A stretch of 64,000 bases of DNA from positions 16,686 through 80,685 of the forward strand of contig JAXGGA010005161.1 in assembly GCA_038373865.1 (NCBI GenBank), in the 5' to 3' direction. Positions 10,982 to 25,900 of this stretch are shown one piece after another. Source of the stretch: Uloborus plumipes (taxonomy: Eukaryota; Arthropoda; Arachnida; Araneae; Uloboridae). The position numbers were made by a program, and so were the translations under genes. The notes below the pieces were generated by a model. That model was not told where the DNA came from, ran no database searches, and saw nothing but the letters and a program-made list of their open reading frames with translations. Position 1 is the first letter of the stretch, and every line of letters starts with the position of its first letter.

Positions 10982-13900
10982 CTAAGTTTAAAAATAAATA
11001 AATAAATTTAAAAATAAAATCCTCATTAAATGTTACAGAGATTGTACAAAAGATAAAAACAACAATTTCAAAAGCAATTGTAAGATGTCAACATAAAAAA
11101 TCATTTATGATGGATGTGTGAAACAAAATTACAAATTTTTACAAAATCAAATAGTTGCAAAAGTGGCTACTTTACAATAAATAAATAGAAAATAATTGCT
11201 CATGTAAAAAAAAAAATAATTGCAACAACTATTATTATGAGAGAATCAGCAAATGCCAAATTTCTAAAAGGGAACAGTAGCCACCTGACTTCGTTGCAAA
11301 ATTGACTATAGAATAAATATGTTACTCTGAAATACTGAAATATGGTAAATGTCAACATTAGCTGGTCCATGTCAATATATACATAGAAAATACATCAGTG
11401 CAAGACCAAATATTTAGTTATATTTTTATCCATTCACCAATTAATGTTGACATTCTCCAATTTTGGTTCTTCATACACACACAATGGGGCAAGTACTGAA
11501 ACTATTATCTATAAATTTGGCACAAAATGGGTAGTTGTTGCAAAGTAAAATTTCATTATCAAGTAACTTTTGATTTCTTGTTTATAAAATCAAACAATTT
11601 TTGTAAGATATTATCAGTAATAAAACATAAGATAATTAAAAAACAATTTATGTAAAAGTCTAACTTCCTAAATTGAATAAAAACACGTTACCATATTAAA
11701 AATACCAGTCTTTTAAAAATATCTTGAACACTTGGTATCAATACTAAAAGTATTCTTTGCACTAAAATAGGTAGCTAGGGTTTTTCGAGTACATACTTAC
11801 ATTTCATAGATTCCCCCCCCCCTCAAATTTACCTAAAATTGAGTTACTGGGATAAACTGAGGGACAAAAAAAAAAACCTTCAAATCACTTCTGTCACCAT
11901 TTTTCTTGATTTTAATTTAAATTCAAATCCTGAATCTAACTATAAACCACCATCCCCCTGCCATTTTTTTTTTAATTTTTGACAGTGTCATAGCCATTAT
12001 GTTTATTTGGAGGATAAGGGAGTATTATATTGATTATTAACATTCTTTCGAGGGTCTAAAGAGAAAAGTTCAAAAGCATGAACATTCGTAGCAGGAAAAG
12101 ACTCGCATGGGGTATTCCTCCCCTAAAATCGAAAACAATCTTTTTTGAAGGGTTTTCTTTTAAAAACATGTTCACTTACTTTTCAGTATAAAAGCAGAGG
12201 ACTCATCCCATCAGTGACATGTCGGAAAAATTTTTGCATTTTAAGCAAATCAACACAGGAGTTCTCTGATAAAGAAACCTTTGATATTATATATAGTCAT
12301 TCAAGCTAGATTCACGAAAAGAAAAAAAAAACTAAAAATGAAATAAGTATGCTTATAATACAGAACTACTGTGTGTACAAACTTTTTGCGGATGCACTGT
12401 CTCCATCGTTTATTTAATATCAATAAGAGGTAAACAATGGGGGGGGGGGGGGGGTGCAGCCCTAGAAATCTAAACATACATTAATGATGTATAATAAGCA
12501 TACATAATTTCATTTCATCTTATATCTGTGAATGAAACTTGAATAAACATAAATAATACAGGAGGTTTCTTTCTGAAGATCTGCAATATGATTTGTATGT
12601 AACATTCTTTCAAGCAGACTCTTCCAATATTTATATATATTAAAAAAAGTATAACAGGAAAAGTAGTTTTCAGACAAAGGACTGATTGGATGAGTCCTCT
12701 CTAAAATAAATTATTTTTTTTTTAAACCATTAAAAAAAATGCTTTTGATTATTTAAAAAATATTTTACAGGGAAATACCCCCATGAGTCTCCGTCAGTGC
12801 AACAAATGTTCAGGTATTTGACCCTTTTACCTTTCTAGCCACTGAGAAGAATGTTAGCAGTTAATATAATGCTCTTTTAAATTCCAGATAAAAATAATGA
12901 CTATGAAACTAAAACACAGAAAAATTGAAGGGGGTTGGCATTTATAAAAAGTGGGGAGTAGGGGTGATAGGGAAAACAGTGAATGGGTTTGAATGATATT
13001 TGGATTCAAAGGGTCATCTTGCACAAAAATCATCAAGATGTGAGAATTTATAATGGGTTTTTTTGCTCGACAGTGTATAACAATAATCCAATATTTAAAG
13101 GTAAATTTCACCCTGCCAAAATGTTAATTTTCAATAAAAAAAATCTAAATTTAAATTTAAAAATATCTTTAAAAAAACACTTATTCAATATTTTTAAAGA
13201 GTTTTATAGATGTGCAAAGCTTTATTCCGATCAGTGAGTGACACTTGGGTAGGATTGCTAATTAGATTAATTGACATATTATCTATTGGTTTATAAATAA
13301 ATGACATGAAGAACTACACATCAACTCAAAACATGAGTAATACTTAAGGTATTTAGCTACTGTTCAACTCTTTAAGTTATTTATAACCATTGAAAATACT
13401 CAATACAAAAAATTAAAAAAAGCAACAAAAGTATACATCTTTTAGAAACAAATGCCTACTGCAAACATTTTAACTAGATTTTAAGTAATGAAAAAGTGTC
13501 CATTTTCTTTCCTTAAAGCTTTGATTAGTTATGGATATTATCATAATAAAAGTTTAACAAAGATAGTTCAGGACAAAATTTTAAAAGTAAAATAGCTTTC
13601 TGGCATCAAAAACAGACCACCAGAATTCGATATGATTTAGGAAATGTTTGTCCTAGCATTGGATTTACATTTTCTAAATATGGGTGCTTCTATTACATGT
13701 GCGATTGGTTAAAAAAAAAGTATTTCTACTAATGAAGAATATCTTGTTAACATTTTACAAAATACTCCACTTTAGAAGCATAACTATATGATACATTTTA
13801 ATAATAATTGCAAACAAACATATTATAAATAAGTAAACATATTTTAAATATTTATATCAATTTTTATTAAATTTTCGTGTCAGGTAATGTAAATTCAAAC

Positions 13901-16900
13901 AAGAATAATTTTTTAAAAGCAATAATAGTAATGTATTTTATAAAGAATGCACTAAAAAGAAAAAAGAAAATACACTGCTCGACATTGAAAATGCAACACC
14001 AAGAAGGAGTGGTCAGAAATTCATGCAAATTTTACCGTAGACGCACGTCACTGAGTTATGCAAATGATATGAAATGCGCAGCTCTCCGACGCACGTGAAG
14101 TAAGATATAAGAGAATGAAGTTGAAAAGTGGGCTATGTTCATGTTGGTTTTTCTGCCAGACTAATTATCGGAGAAATTTGGTTTTTGTCTCGAAGGATAC
14201 GTGTGATAAGAGGAAATGCCATGCCGTCCTCAAGGAAGACACTTCCAGCATATAGACGACTTTACAAGGGGTATGGTGATCGGACTGAGAAGGGGGGGTT
14301 GGTCCATACGTCAAATTGCAGCTGATACCCACATGGATGCAAGCATTGTGCATCGGCTGTGTCGGAGATGGTTGGAAAGAGGAAATGTAGCCACATTGAG
14401 GGGTGCAGGTGCAGCCAGAGTGACGTCAGACCACTTGGATCGACGGATTCACCGACAAGCTGTGTACGTCGATTCTGCAGCACGTGCCCTGTATGTTCCT
14501 GTGTCGACCAGAACCATTTCCCGTCGACTGGTTGCACGTGGCCTGCAATCACGGCGCCGCTAAGAAGACTGCCATTGACCTCACAGCACAGACTCCAACG
14601 TTTGGAATGGTGCCGGACCAGAGCGACGTGGATGTCAGAATGGCAAACCGTAGTGTTCTCAGATGAATCCCGCTTCTGTTTGTCCAGCGATAGTCATCGC
14701 ATACTTGTGTGGCGTCGACGTGGAGAAAGATCGAATCCGGCAGTAACTGTGGAACGCCCCACAGCGCTACAACATGGCATAATGGTTTGGGGCGCTATTG
14801 CATGCAGAACCGTATCACCTCTAGTTCGTATTCAGGGCACTATGACGGCCCAACGATATGTAGATAATGTACTGCGGCCGGTGGCAATCCCCTACCTTCA
14901 GGGTCTGCCAAATGCAATTTTTCAACAGGATAACGCCCGGCCTCACAGTGCTCGAATCAGCCAACATGCTCTACGAGGTGTACAGATGCTTTCCTGGCCA
15001 CCATACTCTCCTGACTTGGCACCAATCGAACATGTGTGGGACGTGATTGGACGCCGTTTGCAGAACCTGCCACTGCCTCGTTCAGAGGACGAACTGTGGC
15101 AAATGGTTGAAAGGGAATGGAGTGCCATCCCTCAGGACACCATCCGCAGGCTTATTGACTCCATGCCTAGACGTGTTTCTTCGTGCATTGCTGTCCGCCG
15201 TGGTTCTACTTCTTACTGAGCCGACGCCGTCCTTGCTCTAAATTTTGCTTATTTATTTTGAAATAAATATCACTTATTGTTCCATGCTGTCTCTGTCTTC
15301 TTACCAAATTTCATCAATTTCTGACCACTCCTTCTTGGTGTTGCATTTTCAATGTCGAGCAGTGTATGAAACAAGTTTTTGAAGTACAGGGTTGTCCAAA
15401 TTAAACTTCCCCAACTCAGAGGCCTGTGCAAGACGTTGTATGGGTCATAATGTGATGAAATTTTGAAAACAGATACTTCAGGCCATGCGCTCGAGATTTA
15501 TTAAAGAAAAAAAAAATAGTTCAAAAAGTTGCCGATAGGTTACGCTGCAGATTAACAAGACATTCTACAGATGTTCTATATGTGTGCCGTGGTTCTCCAC
15601 AACTCTTTCCGTTCATAAAGCAGTGTGTTCCACAGCTGAATGCAGTAATTCCACACTCATTCCATGAACATGATCATTAACTGCGTCTTTAAGATGTGCC
15701 AAGGTTTTTGGGTGTTCTCGATAGAACCGATCCTTTAAGAATCCACACAACCAAAAGTCACACGGGATGAGATCAGGCGAGCGAGGAGGCCAAGCTGTTG
15801 GGAAACAGTGGCTGATCACACCGTCATAGGTGGAAGTTGCCCGTAACATCTGTTGAACACCACGAAGAATATGAGGAGGTGCACCATCCTGCATAAATAT
15901 CGTGTCTAGGTAAAACAGTTTCAGCTTTGTCCTTCAAGGTTGGCATTGTGCATCAGCGAGTTGGAAACGACTGCCCGTGGAGAAACTTCCTCTTTTTCTG
16001 CAAATCACGTTGCTGTAACACCCAAATTATTAGCGTTACAGCGCCACCTATCGGCAACTTTTTGTACTATTTTTTTTCTTTAATAAATCTCGAGCGCATG
16101 GTCTGAAGTGTCTGTTTTCAAAATTTCATCACATTATGACCCATACAACGTCCTCCACAGGCCTCTGAGTAGGGGAAGTTTAATTTGAACAACCCTGTAT
16201 AATGAACTTTCACACTAGGGTGAAGTAAAAGTTTGAAAAAATTCATTAATAATATTAAAATTATTTCTCACATAAAAATGAGCAAAAAAAAAGTAATAAT
16301 CTTATTTTAAAGAACTTAGGGTCCAGTTCAATACTACAGACATTATTATTTGAATAAATGTTCAATGTAAAAAAGTGAAATGTTAAGAATGATATATAGT
16401 ATACTAACATTAGAATGAAAAACTACTGAAAATAGCCTTCAAATATAACTATTAACTTTAAATATCGAATACATCTAAACTAGGATTTTTCTCATAGTTG
16501 TTCACAATACTCCATTGAGCCTTCAAAAAATTTTATAAGTTCAATCACTTATTAGAAGAAACAAATTTTTCCTTTTAATGGCCTTTCAAGCACCACTCTC
16601 AAGCCACTTTGTTCTTTTCACTGACTATTCAATTACATCCCAGCCAAACAGATATTGTTGGCGATGATAAAGTGACAGAAATTGTTTCTCAATCTGGTCC
16701 CCAACGATAGCAATCTCCTCATTAAAAAAAAATCTCCGGATCTTTACGCACCAGCTGATTTAAATGCCTTTTGTCACAACATATCTATCTGTTCATTACT
16801 CATGCATTTGCATGGAGACTGATGATTGAATATCTTACCATGAGCCGGTGCCTATAGAAGCTTTTCTAAATTCTGTAGCCAAGACCCACTTAAGGCCTTG

Positions 16901-19900
16901 GTAAAGTCCAGCTCCTCTCGAATAGCTGATACATCCCGTTAAAAATAGTTACAAATTCTAACCTAAATTACGTGATAAGTTCTCATGTGAAAAATTCAGT
17001 CTCTAATGTTTTATTACAATATCATGAAAATACAGGCAAAACAGAAAACTCACACAAATTATTAAATAACAAATCAATATATGTATGTGTTTTTTGGGGG
17101 TAGGGGATTTATAAGCAAAACAAGGTAGTAATATACTTTAACTTACTAAACTTACTAAATTCTATTGGAAGAATATCAGTCATATTGCTAACTGAAAACT
17201 ATATTTCTGTAAGCTTAAAAATTTAGCTCTGTATCATACTTTTAGAGATATTGATACAATAATGTATAACCAAAACGTACTAATAATGCCATAATCATGT
17301 TCTGAAATTGACTAGTTTCTTCATCAGACAATGCATGAAAGTCTTTTCCATCTTCATTGTCATAAAACCCAGCAGTAATGATATTAACTTCAATTCTTCG
17401 ACCTGAATGAACAAAAGTCAAACAAGAATGATTATGTAGAATTAAATGAAACTAAAAGTTATTTTGCACAGTTGAAAAAAGAAAAGATAGAAAACATATA
17501 AATAAAAAATAGATAATTTTATTAACTGGTGACAATGCAACACCAAAAAGCTACAATAAAATCGACAGCTTGTTCAGATTTTATAAGATTATGCTTATTT
17601 AAAAAAAAAAAGTGTCATACTTTAAATTGCTGCTGAAAATAAACAAGTAAAGAAAAAAAAAGAGCATTTTTATATTTTTATGGTGATGTTGAAACGAATA
17701 TAATCTTCCTAAAAGATTAAAAGAAATTATTACTAAATAGATGTTAAAAAGTAACTAGGTGAATTAAAAAATGAATTATTCTGCCGTGCTAAGCGCAAAT
17801 GTGGTATCTGCAGTCGAGCTCAAACTGAGATAAAACTCATTAAAGTTTTGCGCCACGGTGTATTTTATTCAGATGAAACTTGTTCAGAATTTTTTCTTTT
17901 TGAATATTTCCTGTTCTCAAATGATCATATAATTTTGTATTTAGTGAAAATACATCATAAAGAGCCACCGGACAATAACTCAATTTTGTTAAAAAGTGCA
18001 GATACCACTTATGTGCTTAGCAAGGCAGTATTATGATGCAGTTTATAACTAGAAATAGTGATTTTTATTCTTTATTCAATTTCATTAAGAAAGTCATACA
18101 TAAAAAAATCACAACATTATAAGAAAACATTTATGTATAAAAATTGATTTATAAACAAACTGCATGGCATTTATCAAAATAATGTAGGTGCCTTAAATTT
18201 GGAGTTGTGAGCTCAATAGTTTCCCTTCATCTTTGATTCATCCAAGAAAAAGTAGCTAGACAAACTTCAAGTTGTTCAGTTCTTTAACCATTAAAAGTTG
18301 TTTTGCACTTTTTCTCAGCTAAGCAAATAAAACTAAACCTATTTTCTCTTGTTTCTTTACCCCATGACTATGCAAATTTGTGTAATGTGATAGCTGATCA
18401 TTATTTCTTGTGCAAATCGAATTCAGATAGAAATTAAACATTTTCTATATCAGAAAAATATAGAACTTAAAATATAACTGAAAAGGTCAGTATTTTACTA
18501 AATTTTGCTATTTTTTGTTTAAAAATTTTTCTTGAATTATTTTTTAAAAATAATTTGTGACATTTTTGTTACTTTTTAATGATAATTTATGTAATGGAGA
18601 ATGATGAAATTTTAAAAACTTTAGAAGTAAACCAGAACTAAGCAAAGATCATCAAGCTTTTGAGATTAGGGATGGACCGGATAGTGATTTTGCCGGATAC
18701 CGGATATCAGATATCTGGTGGCTCATCACACACCGGATACCGGATATCCGGCCGGGGCATTACAATTACATTGCATGTTCGCTCATTTTTATGTAATGCA
18801 GCTTCAAAACAATAAATCAAAGTTGTTTCTCGCATAATTTCTTTAAGAACATGTTAAATACATTTAAATTAATTTTTAAAGCCTCTATTTTATTTGTACA
18901 GGAGTAGCGCTACATATGAAATGAAACACTAGCATATTGTGATTTCTTTCTAAATTATGTATTTTTATCAAAATAGGCGAAACTTTAAAAGATTGAATTA
19001 AATATTTCTGTATATACTCAAAGTTTAAACTTTTAATTATTCTTAGTTTAAATTTTAAAGCTTTTCTGTTTCAATATCATTTCAATAGGTTTTTACGTAA
19101 ATGATACAGTTATTAAATATTTCACCAATATTTAAAAAAAAAGAAAGAAAGAAAAAAGGAAAAAAAACTAAGCTCAGATAAACTTTTTTTTTTTTTTCAA
19201 ATTGATACATATTTTATTAGAATTTTATGAATTTAAACTTCATTACAAAGTAACACATTTTCTTATTTCTAATTTTGCAATAATATAAAGCAAAATTTTG
19301 CTTTGAAATTCTTTTTTTTAAAGAATAATATGCATGTAATTTTTCTAACATACAAGTTAAAGAAGAAAATATTAAAACAGGACCAGTGTGTTAAATAATA
19401 ATAATAATAATAATAAAGTTATACTCAAATAATCAGTTAAAAATTTTATATAACTCCAAAAAACAAAGGAACATGTTTTCTGAAGATTCAAATCAGCAGT
19501 TTAAATATACTTTTAAGAGGTATGCTAAAGTTGTTCACTTTTTAAAAAACAAATGAGTAAATTTTACTTAAATAATCAACTTGAAATTTTACTTTAGTTC
19601 CAAAAAATTAAGATACACATTCTTAAAAGTGGCAAATTATCATTTTAAATACATTAAGGGTCATGCTAAACATATTCACTTTTTTAAAAACAAATTAATA
19701 AACTAATTCTTAAACGATCACCTCGAAATTCAACTTCATTTTGAAAAAATAAAGATACATTCCGAGATGCAAATGTTATATTTATGGGTTATTCCAGCCA
19801 AAATGGTACAAATCATGTCTGAAATTGTCGAGTTAAGTTTATCAAATGAAGTAATTTTCGCCAACTAATCATTGTTTTAAAAATTATTCTGTTTATTTGT

Positions 19901-22900
19901 GCATAATAAAGTGTAAATGGCTTGTATATATGAGTCATTCATTAAGGGTTTTGAATAGTTCGACCACTTTGTTATATATTCATATCATTCATCGTAATCG
20001 TGTCTCCTGTAACTGTAACCGTAGGGAGATCAGTCTTGTGATTCGTGAGCGTAGTTCGAACGGCTTCGGCCGCGTTTGTGTTTTCATGTTAATAAATGTT
20101 TCTTAATGTGTCTTGCAAGCCTTGATATAATGTTCACCCCACGCCCATACCTTACAATTCTGGCGACGAGGATGGGATCAAGAATCAGCTCGGAAACAGC
20201 AGTTCGAACTTAGTGCGTTCTTTGTGAACAAAATCGAAACTAACGCGAAGGCAATTCTACATGTTTTGTAAGTTGTTTTTCGATTAGATCAAGATCAATT
20301 GCAAGAAACAAGATCATTTCAAGTGTTTATTTCGAATATTGACTGCGAATTTGTTTTCATCATGTCAATTATTGGAACTTTGGAACATTTCGACATATCG
20401 AAACCTTTGGCGTGGGACTCATACTACGAAAGATTAGAATGTTTTTTCGCAGCGAATTCCATTGAAGAAGATGAACAAAAACGTGCGGTATTTTTGAGTG
20501 TATGTGGTCCAGACACATATTCCGTAATTCGTTCACTGGTATCGCCGAGCGTTCCCACAAGCATCAAGTTCCCGGACTTAATAAAAACCGTCAAAGCTCA
20601 TTTTTCGCCAAAACCATCGGAAATTTTTCAGCGGTATTTGTTTTATCGCAGGAAACAACTAAACGATGAAACTGTTTCTTCATTTGTTTCAGAATTAAGA
20701 AGATTGTCAGAACATTGTAATTTTGGAGCATCTTTAGACGTGATGTTAAGAGATAGACTGGTTTGCGGAATTCGAGATGAACATTTACAGCGAAGATTAC
20801 TAGCTGAAACATCACTGACGTTTTCAGACGCCCTGGAAAAAGCTATAGCAGCAGAATCTGCCAGTAGAAACGTAAAAGAAATACGAAATTCGGATTCGTT
20901 GTCCGTGAAACGGATTCAAGCCAAGAATAACAACTCAACTCAAAAGTGGAATCAGAAACCGAATGTAAACAAAGATCGTGAAAACGGTAAGAAGTGTTCA
21001 GGCTGTGGGGGTAATCACCCTAGAGCTCAATGTAAATTTAGAGATGCTGAATGCTATGTTTGTAAGAAAAAAGGACATATTGCCAAGGTATGTAGAAACA
21101 AATCCAACAATTTTCCAAATAACAAGCAATTTTTCAAGAAAAATATAAATAATAATTCTGCAAATTTGATTGACACTGTTCCTGATGTTGAGTCTTTACA
21201 GCTAAAATATTTACGTGTAAATAGTGTTAACTGTTCAAAATTGAAAGCTACTGTTCATATTAATAACTCGCCAGTTGTTATGGAAGTAGACTCAGGTGCT
21301 AAAGTTACGATCATTGATAACTCTACATTTAAAGGACTTTTTCCTGTTAATCCTCCAAAATTAGAAGATTGTCCTTATACAATTAGAGATTATAACAAGA
21401 ATTCTGTCAAAATTTTAGGACAGTGCCATGTCAATGTGGAGTATTCGTCTTTCAAGGGTAACCTTCCAATTCTAATTGCCAAAGAGGCTAGAGAGAGCTT
21501 GCTAGGGACTAACTGGTTCGAACCACTGGGAATAAAACTTATTGGAGTTCACAGCATCAGTAACTTAACTCTGGACAGTGTAGTGGAAGAATTTCCAGAT
21601 GTTTTTAAAGATGAATTAGGGACTTATAAAGGTACACCCATATCTCTCAAGTTAGATCCAAATATTCGACCAATCCAGTTAAAAGCTAGAACTGTGCCAT
21701 ATGCATTGAAACAAAAAATTGAAAGGGAATTACAACGTTTGCAAGAGCAAGGAGCAATTGAGCCAGTAAATTATTCAGAATGGACAACTCCTGTGGTTCC
21801 AATCCTAAAATCAAATGGGGAAATACGACTTTGTGATGACTACAAATGTACCTTAAACAAAGCTTTGGGACAGTACCCATATCCGGTTCCTGCTGTGAGT
21901 CAAGTTTTAGCTGAGCTTGCAGGTAGTCGTTATTTCATTAAACTAGATCTTTCTCAAGCTTATTTACAACTTACCGTTGATGAAGATAGTGCTATGGCCC
22001 AAACCATTGTTACTCACAAGGGCGCATTTAAATGTAAGCGTTTACAATTTGGGATATCTTCTGCTCCCGGAATTTTTCAACAGTTTATCGAAAGACTGTT
22101 ATCGGATATTCCTGGTGTGCTGCCGTATTTTGATGATGTGTTAATAAAAGGGTCATCGATGCAAGAACTTGCTGAAAGATTTAGGCAAGTTTTAAAGAAG
22201 TTTTCAGAATCTGGCTTAAGACTCAACAAAGAAATGTGCATCATCGGAGCTTCAAGTATTCAATATTTAGGATTTCATATCGATAAAGATGGAATCAAGC
22301 CAACCAAAGAAAAGGTTGATGCAATTCGCAATGCTCCAACTCCCAAGTCCAAGGAAGAACTTCAAGCATTTTTAGGACTTTTAAACTTTTATCATGTCTT
22401 TTTAAAGAATAAGGCTGACGTAGCCGAACCCCTTCATCGTCTCTTAGACAAAGATGCTTGCTGGACGTGGGCAAATACTCATCAATCTGCATTTGAGAGG
22501 GTAAAAGGACTCTTATCAGCGGAAACTCTACTTACTCATTTTGACGAAAAGAAGCCAATCATTTTAACTTGTGACGCATCTCAATTTGGAATCGGATCAG
22601 TGCTAAGTCATCAACTACAAGATGGCACGGAAGCTCCAATAGCGTATTATTCACGAACACTGAATAAGACAGAACGCCGATATGCACAAATCGATAAAGA
22701 AGCATTGGCTATTATTCAAGGGGTAAAGAAGTTCCATAATTTTTTATTTGGGCAAAAATTTGAAATTCGCACTGATCACAAACCATTACTAGGACTCTTA
22801 GCTCCGAACAAGCCTATACCTTCAATGCTTTCGCCAAGAATGCAAAGGTGGTCGATCATGTTAAGTTCATATGACTACAATTTAATCTATAAACCAGGAA

Positions 22901-25900
22901 AGGAAATAACTAATGCTGATGGTCTCAGTCGTCTTCCACAACCAATTTCAGCAAACGAAGAAAATCCTCCAATGGAAATTTTGTTGTTGGAAGCTTTAAA
23001 GAAGCCACTCTTGAAATCTGCCGATTTAGCTCGTCTTACAGCCCAAGATCCCATTTTATCCCGAGTTTTCAGCTGGGTATGGAGGGGATGGCCTGAAGAA
23101 AAACCCGATAAAGAATTTGAACCATTTTACACTAGGAAGCTTGAATTATCTGTTCACAAAGGTTGCTTGCTATGGGGGTCAAGAGTGATAATTCCAAAAA
23201 GAGCTCAAGCTGACCTATTGGGAATATTGCATAATACTCATCAGGGTATTGTTAAAACCAAAGCACTCGCTCGAAGCTATGTCTGGTGGCCAGGCATCGA
23301 CAAAGATGTGGAAAAGATGGTCAACTCATGTGAGATATGTCAACAGACCAGAAATGCACCTCCGAAAACAGTAATTCCTTGGGAAAACACGAAGACTCCA
23401 TGGACTCGAATCCATATTGACCATGCTGGTCCGTTTCAGAATTCGTTATTCCTTATTGTGGTTGACTCATTTTCGAAGTGGTTAGAGGTTGTGCGGGTTC
23501 CTTCCACTGATTCTTCAGCAACAATAAATGCATTGAGGAAGTTATTCGCCACTCATGGTATACCCAATACACTCGTCTCAGATAATGGTCCGTCCTTCAC
23601 TTCAGAAGCATTCCAAGATTTTTTGGTGAGGAATGGTATTAAATACATTCCTACAGCTCCACATCACCCATCTTCAAATGGACAGGCGGAGCGCATGGTG
23701 CAGACAACTAAGAATTCCTTAAAGAGAATTATTTCCGGAAATTGGGAATATAGACTTGCAGCATTCTTAATAGCTCAACACACCATACCAAACTCTACTA
23801 CAGGTATGTCTCCAGCAGAACTACTGATGAATCGACGATTAAAAACTTGTCTTGACAAATTGCATCCTGACTTATCGGAAGCCATTAATGCAAAACAAGA
23901 AAGTGACAGTTTGAATAATCGCACAAAAGTAAGAATGTTTGCTCCTTTAGAGACTGTTTATGCACTAGGATTTCCTCCTCATAAAAAATGGGTTCCTGCT
24001 ACAATTATTGAAGTTCTAGGTATGACTATGTACCAGGTACAAACAAATGACGGCTTAGTGTGGAGAAGACACGTTGATCAACTGAGAAGCCGGGTTGTTT
24101 CCAATACTCAATCAGATATCTCTGATGATTCAGACGAATTCTATCCAGAATTTCCTCAGAGATCACTTTCAGAAACTTCTCAGGACTTTCCTGAAGCATC
24201 TGATGATTTAATGCAGTCTTCAGCAGATGATGATGTTCCTGACGCAGTGACTGTAAACAGCCCCGGTCCTAGCCCACAATCTCAGAGGCCTGTTAGGAAC
24301 AGGCGTCCCCCGGAATGGTTAAAGGACTTTAAAACTTAGGGGGGAGGGATGTTATATATTCATATCATTCATCGTAATCGTGTCTCCTGTAACTGTAACC
24401 GTAGGGAGATCAGTCTTGTGATTCGTGAGCGTAGTTCGAACGGCTTCGGCCGCGTTTGTGTTTTCATGTTAATAAATGTTTCTTAATGTGTCTTGCAAGC
24501 CTTGATATAATGTTCACCCCACGCCCATACCTTACACACTTTGTGTAACAGAGGAGACAAATGAGGTTTGAAAAATATATTTCTAATCGTAAAGAAAAGT
24601 TAATTACAGAACAAGTATAAAATGAACTAAGCATCCTAAAACTAATTCTGTCTGCAATTTCAAAAAAAAATATTTTTTTGCACTATTAATGAGACTGTAA
24701 CAGAGTGGACATCCCACAGTGCAAATTAACTATCATCAGCAAAGAACTTTAGGCTTATCTTAGTTACTGATTATATAATTCAACGTATCAAAGTAATCAA
24801 AGCAGATACATTACTTGTACTTATTAAAAAAAATATCACATTGAATGCGATTGCTTATTTTATTTCTGAAAGGCTTGTAACAGGGTGGACAGTTTGAAAC
24901 ATAAAAAAAATCTAGGAACAAAGATAAATAGGTGTTTTTTCCAAGATTTTTTTGTTTACATACATAAAAATCAGCAGAAAGGGTGTCAGAAGCATTTTTT
25001 GTGCTGTGCATTGCAAATGATTTTGTTGTTGCATTTCAGCTTAATCTTAAATTGCATTTTAAGTCCTAGCAATTTGAAGCTGGGGCAGATCATTTTTTCC
25101 TTCTTTTGCCAAAGAATTTTTTTTTTTTTTTGGGGGGGGGGGTCCTTTATAAATGGCTTATGCCTAAATAAGTAATACTTGGTTACACACAATTAGATGG
25201 AGAACAAATAAAAAAAATATAATTAATTGGTGGTAAACATTAAAATTAATTCCCAAAATTCTGAAGTATCGGGACTGATTTGTACCATTTTCGCTGAAAT
25301 GACCGATATATTATCATTATTATTTAAAATTATTCTAAACATGTTCACTTTAAAAAATAAATTAATAAACTTATATCTAAATAATTAACTTAAAGTTTTA
25401 CTTAAATTCTAAAAGACAAAATACACTTTCTAATGATGCAAATTAACATCTTAAATACAGTCAAGTCTCAATAGCTCATAGTCCCAAGGGACCGGCTAAA
25501 AACTTAGAGTTATTGATAGTTCGAGTTACAAGCAGTTCCTACCGTCTTTTCAAGAATTTGGGACCAAATGAAAACTTTGAAATGAAGGTATATTTGAGTT
25601 TATAAAGCTTTGAGTTATCGAAACTCGATTGAATGTTATTGAGGGTCATACTCAACATGTTCTCGAGGAGCTACGGAGCGGCGTGACAGACGTGAAAAGA
25701 TTCTAATAGTAGAGAAATATCTTTTCTGAAAGGAAGGTATTACAAAAAGAAAGAACGAAACAAAGTGCAAAATTCAAAATTTCTTTACACACATTTAAAC
25801 TCTTTCAAAAAAAAAAAAAAAAAAGCATGGTTTTAAGTTGCGACGATTCATGGGGACAGATGTTTTCATTATCTAAAAGAAAACTTTCGTCAATGTTAGA

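Larger units (their letters stand above)
19970..24536 (+). mobile_element. Full-length Ty3/Gypsy LTR retrotransposon
   Basis: Two 187-bp LTRs (TGTTATATATTC to CATACCTTACA) are identical as read. They are flanked by a 5-bp duplication CACTT (19965-19969 and 24537-24541). After the left LTR comes ATTCTGGCGACGAGGATGGG, the likely primer-binding region. Before the right LTR comes the polypurine tract GGGGGGAGGGA. One unbroken Gag-Pol frame fills the interior and there is no env. Identical LTRs, intact frame and clean duplication mean a very recent insertion. It lies antisense to OS9. Confidence 0.98.
19787..25304. mobile_element. Inverted-repeat DNA element, split by a Gypsy retrotransposon
   Basis: Left end GGTTATTCCAGCCAAAATGG continues through TACAAATCA. 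The right end (to 25304) is its complement with four mismatches over 29 bp. It interrupts the ~140-bp array. The flanks resemble each other (TATATTTAT left, TATATTAT right), perhaps an imperfect 8-9 bp duplication. About 0.95 kb is its own sequence. Three strings TGTAACAGRGKRGACA occur in its right half (24543, 24697, 24878). No transposase is seen. Confidence 0.7.

Noticed and set aside
14262..14552. Minus-strand frames inside the Tc1 element
   Set aside because: They are shadows of the real transposase frame on the plus strand and show no known motif.
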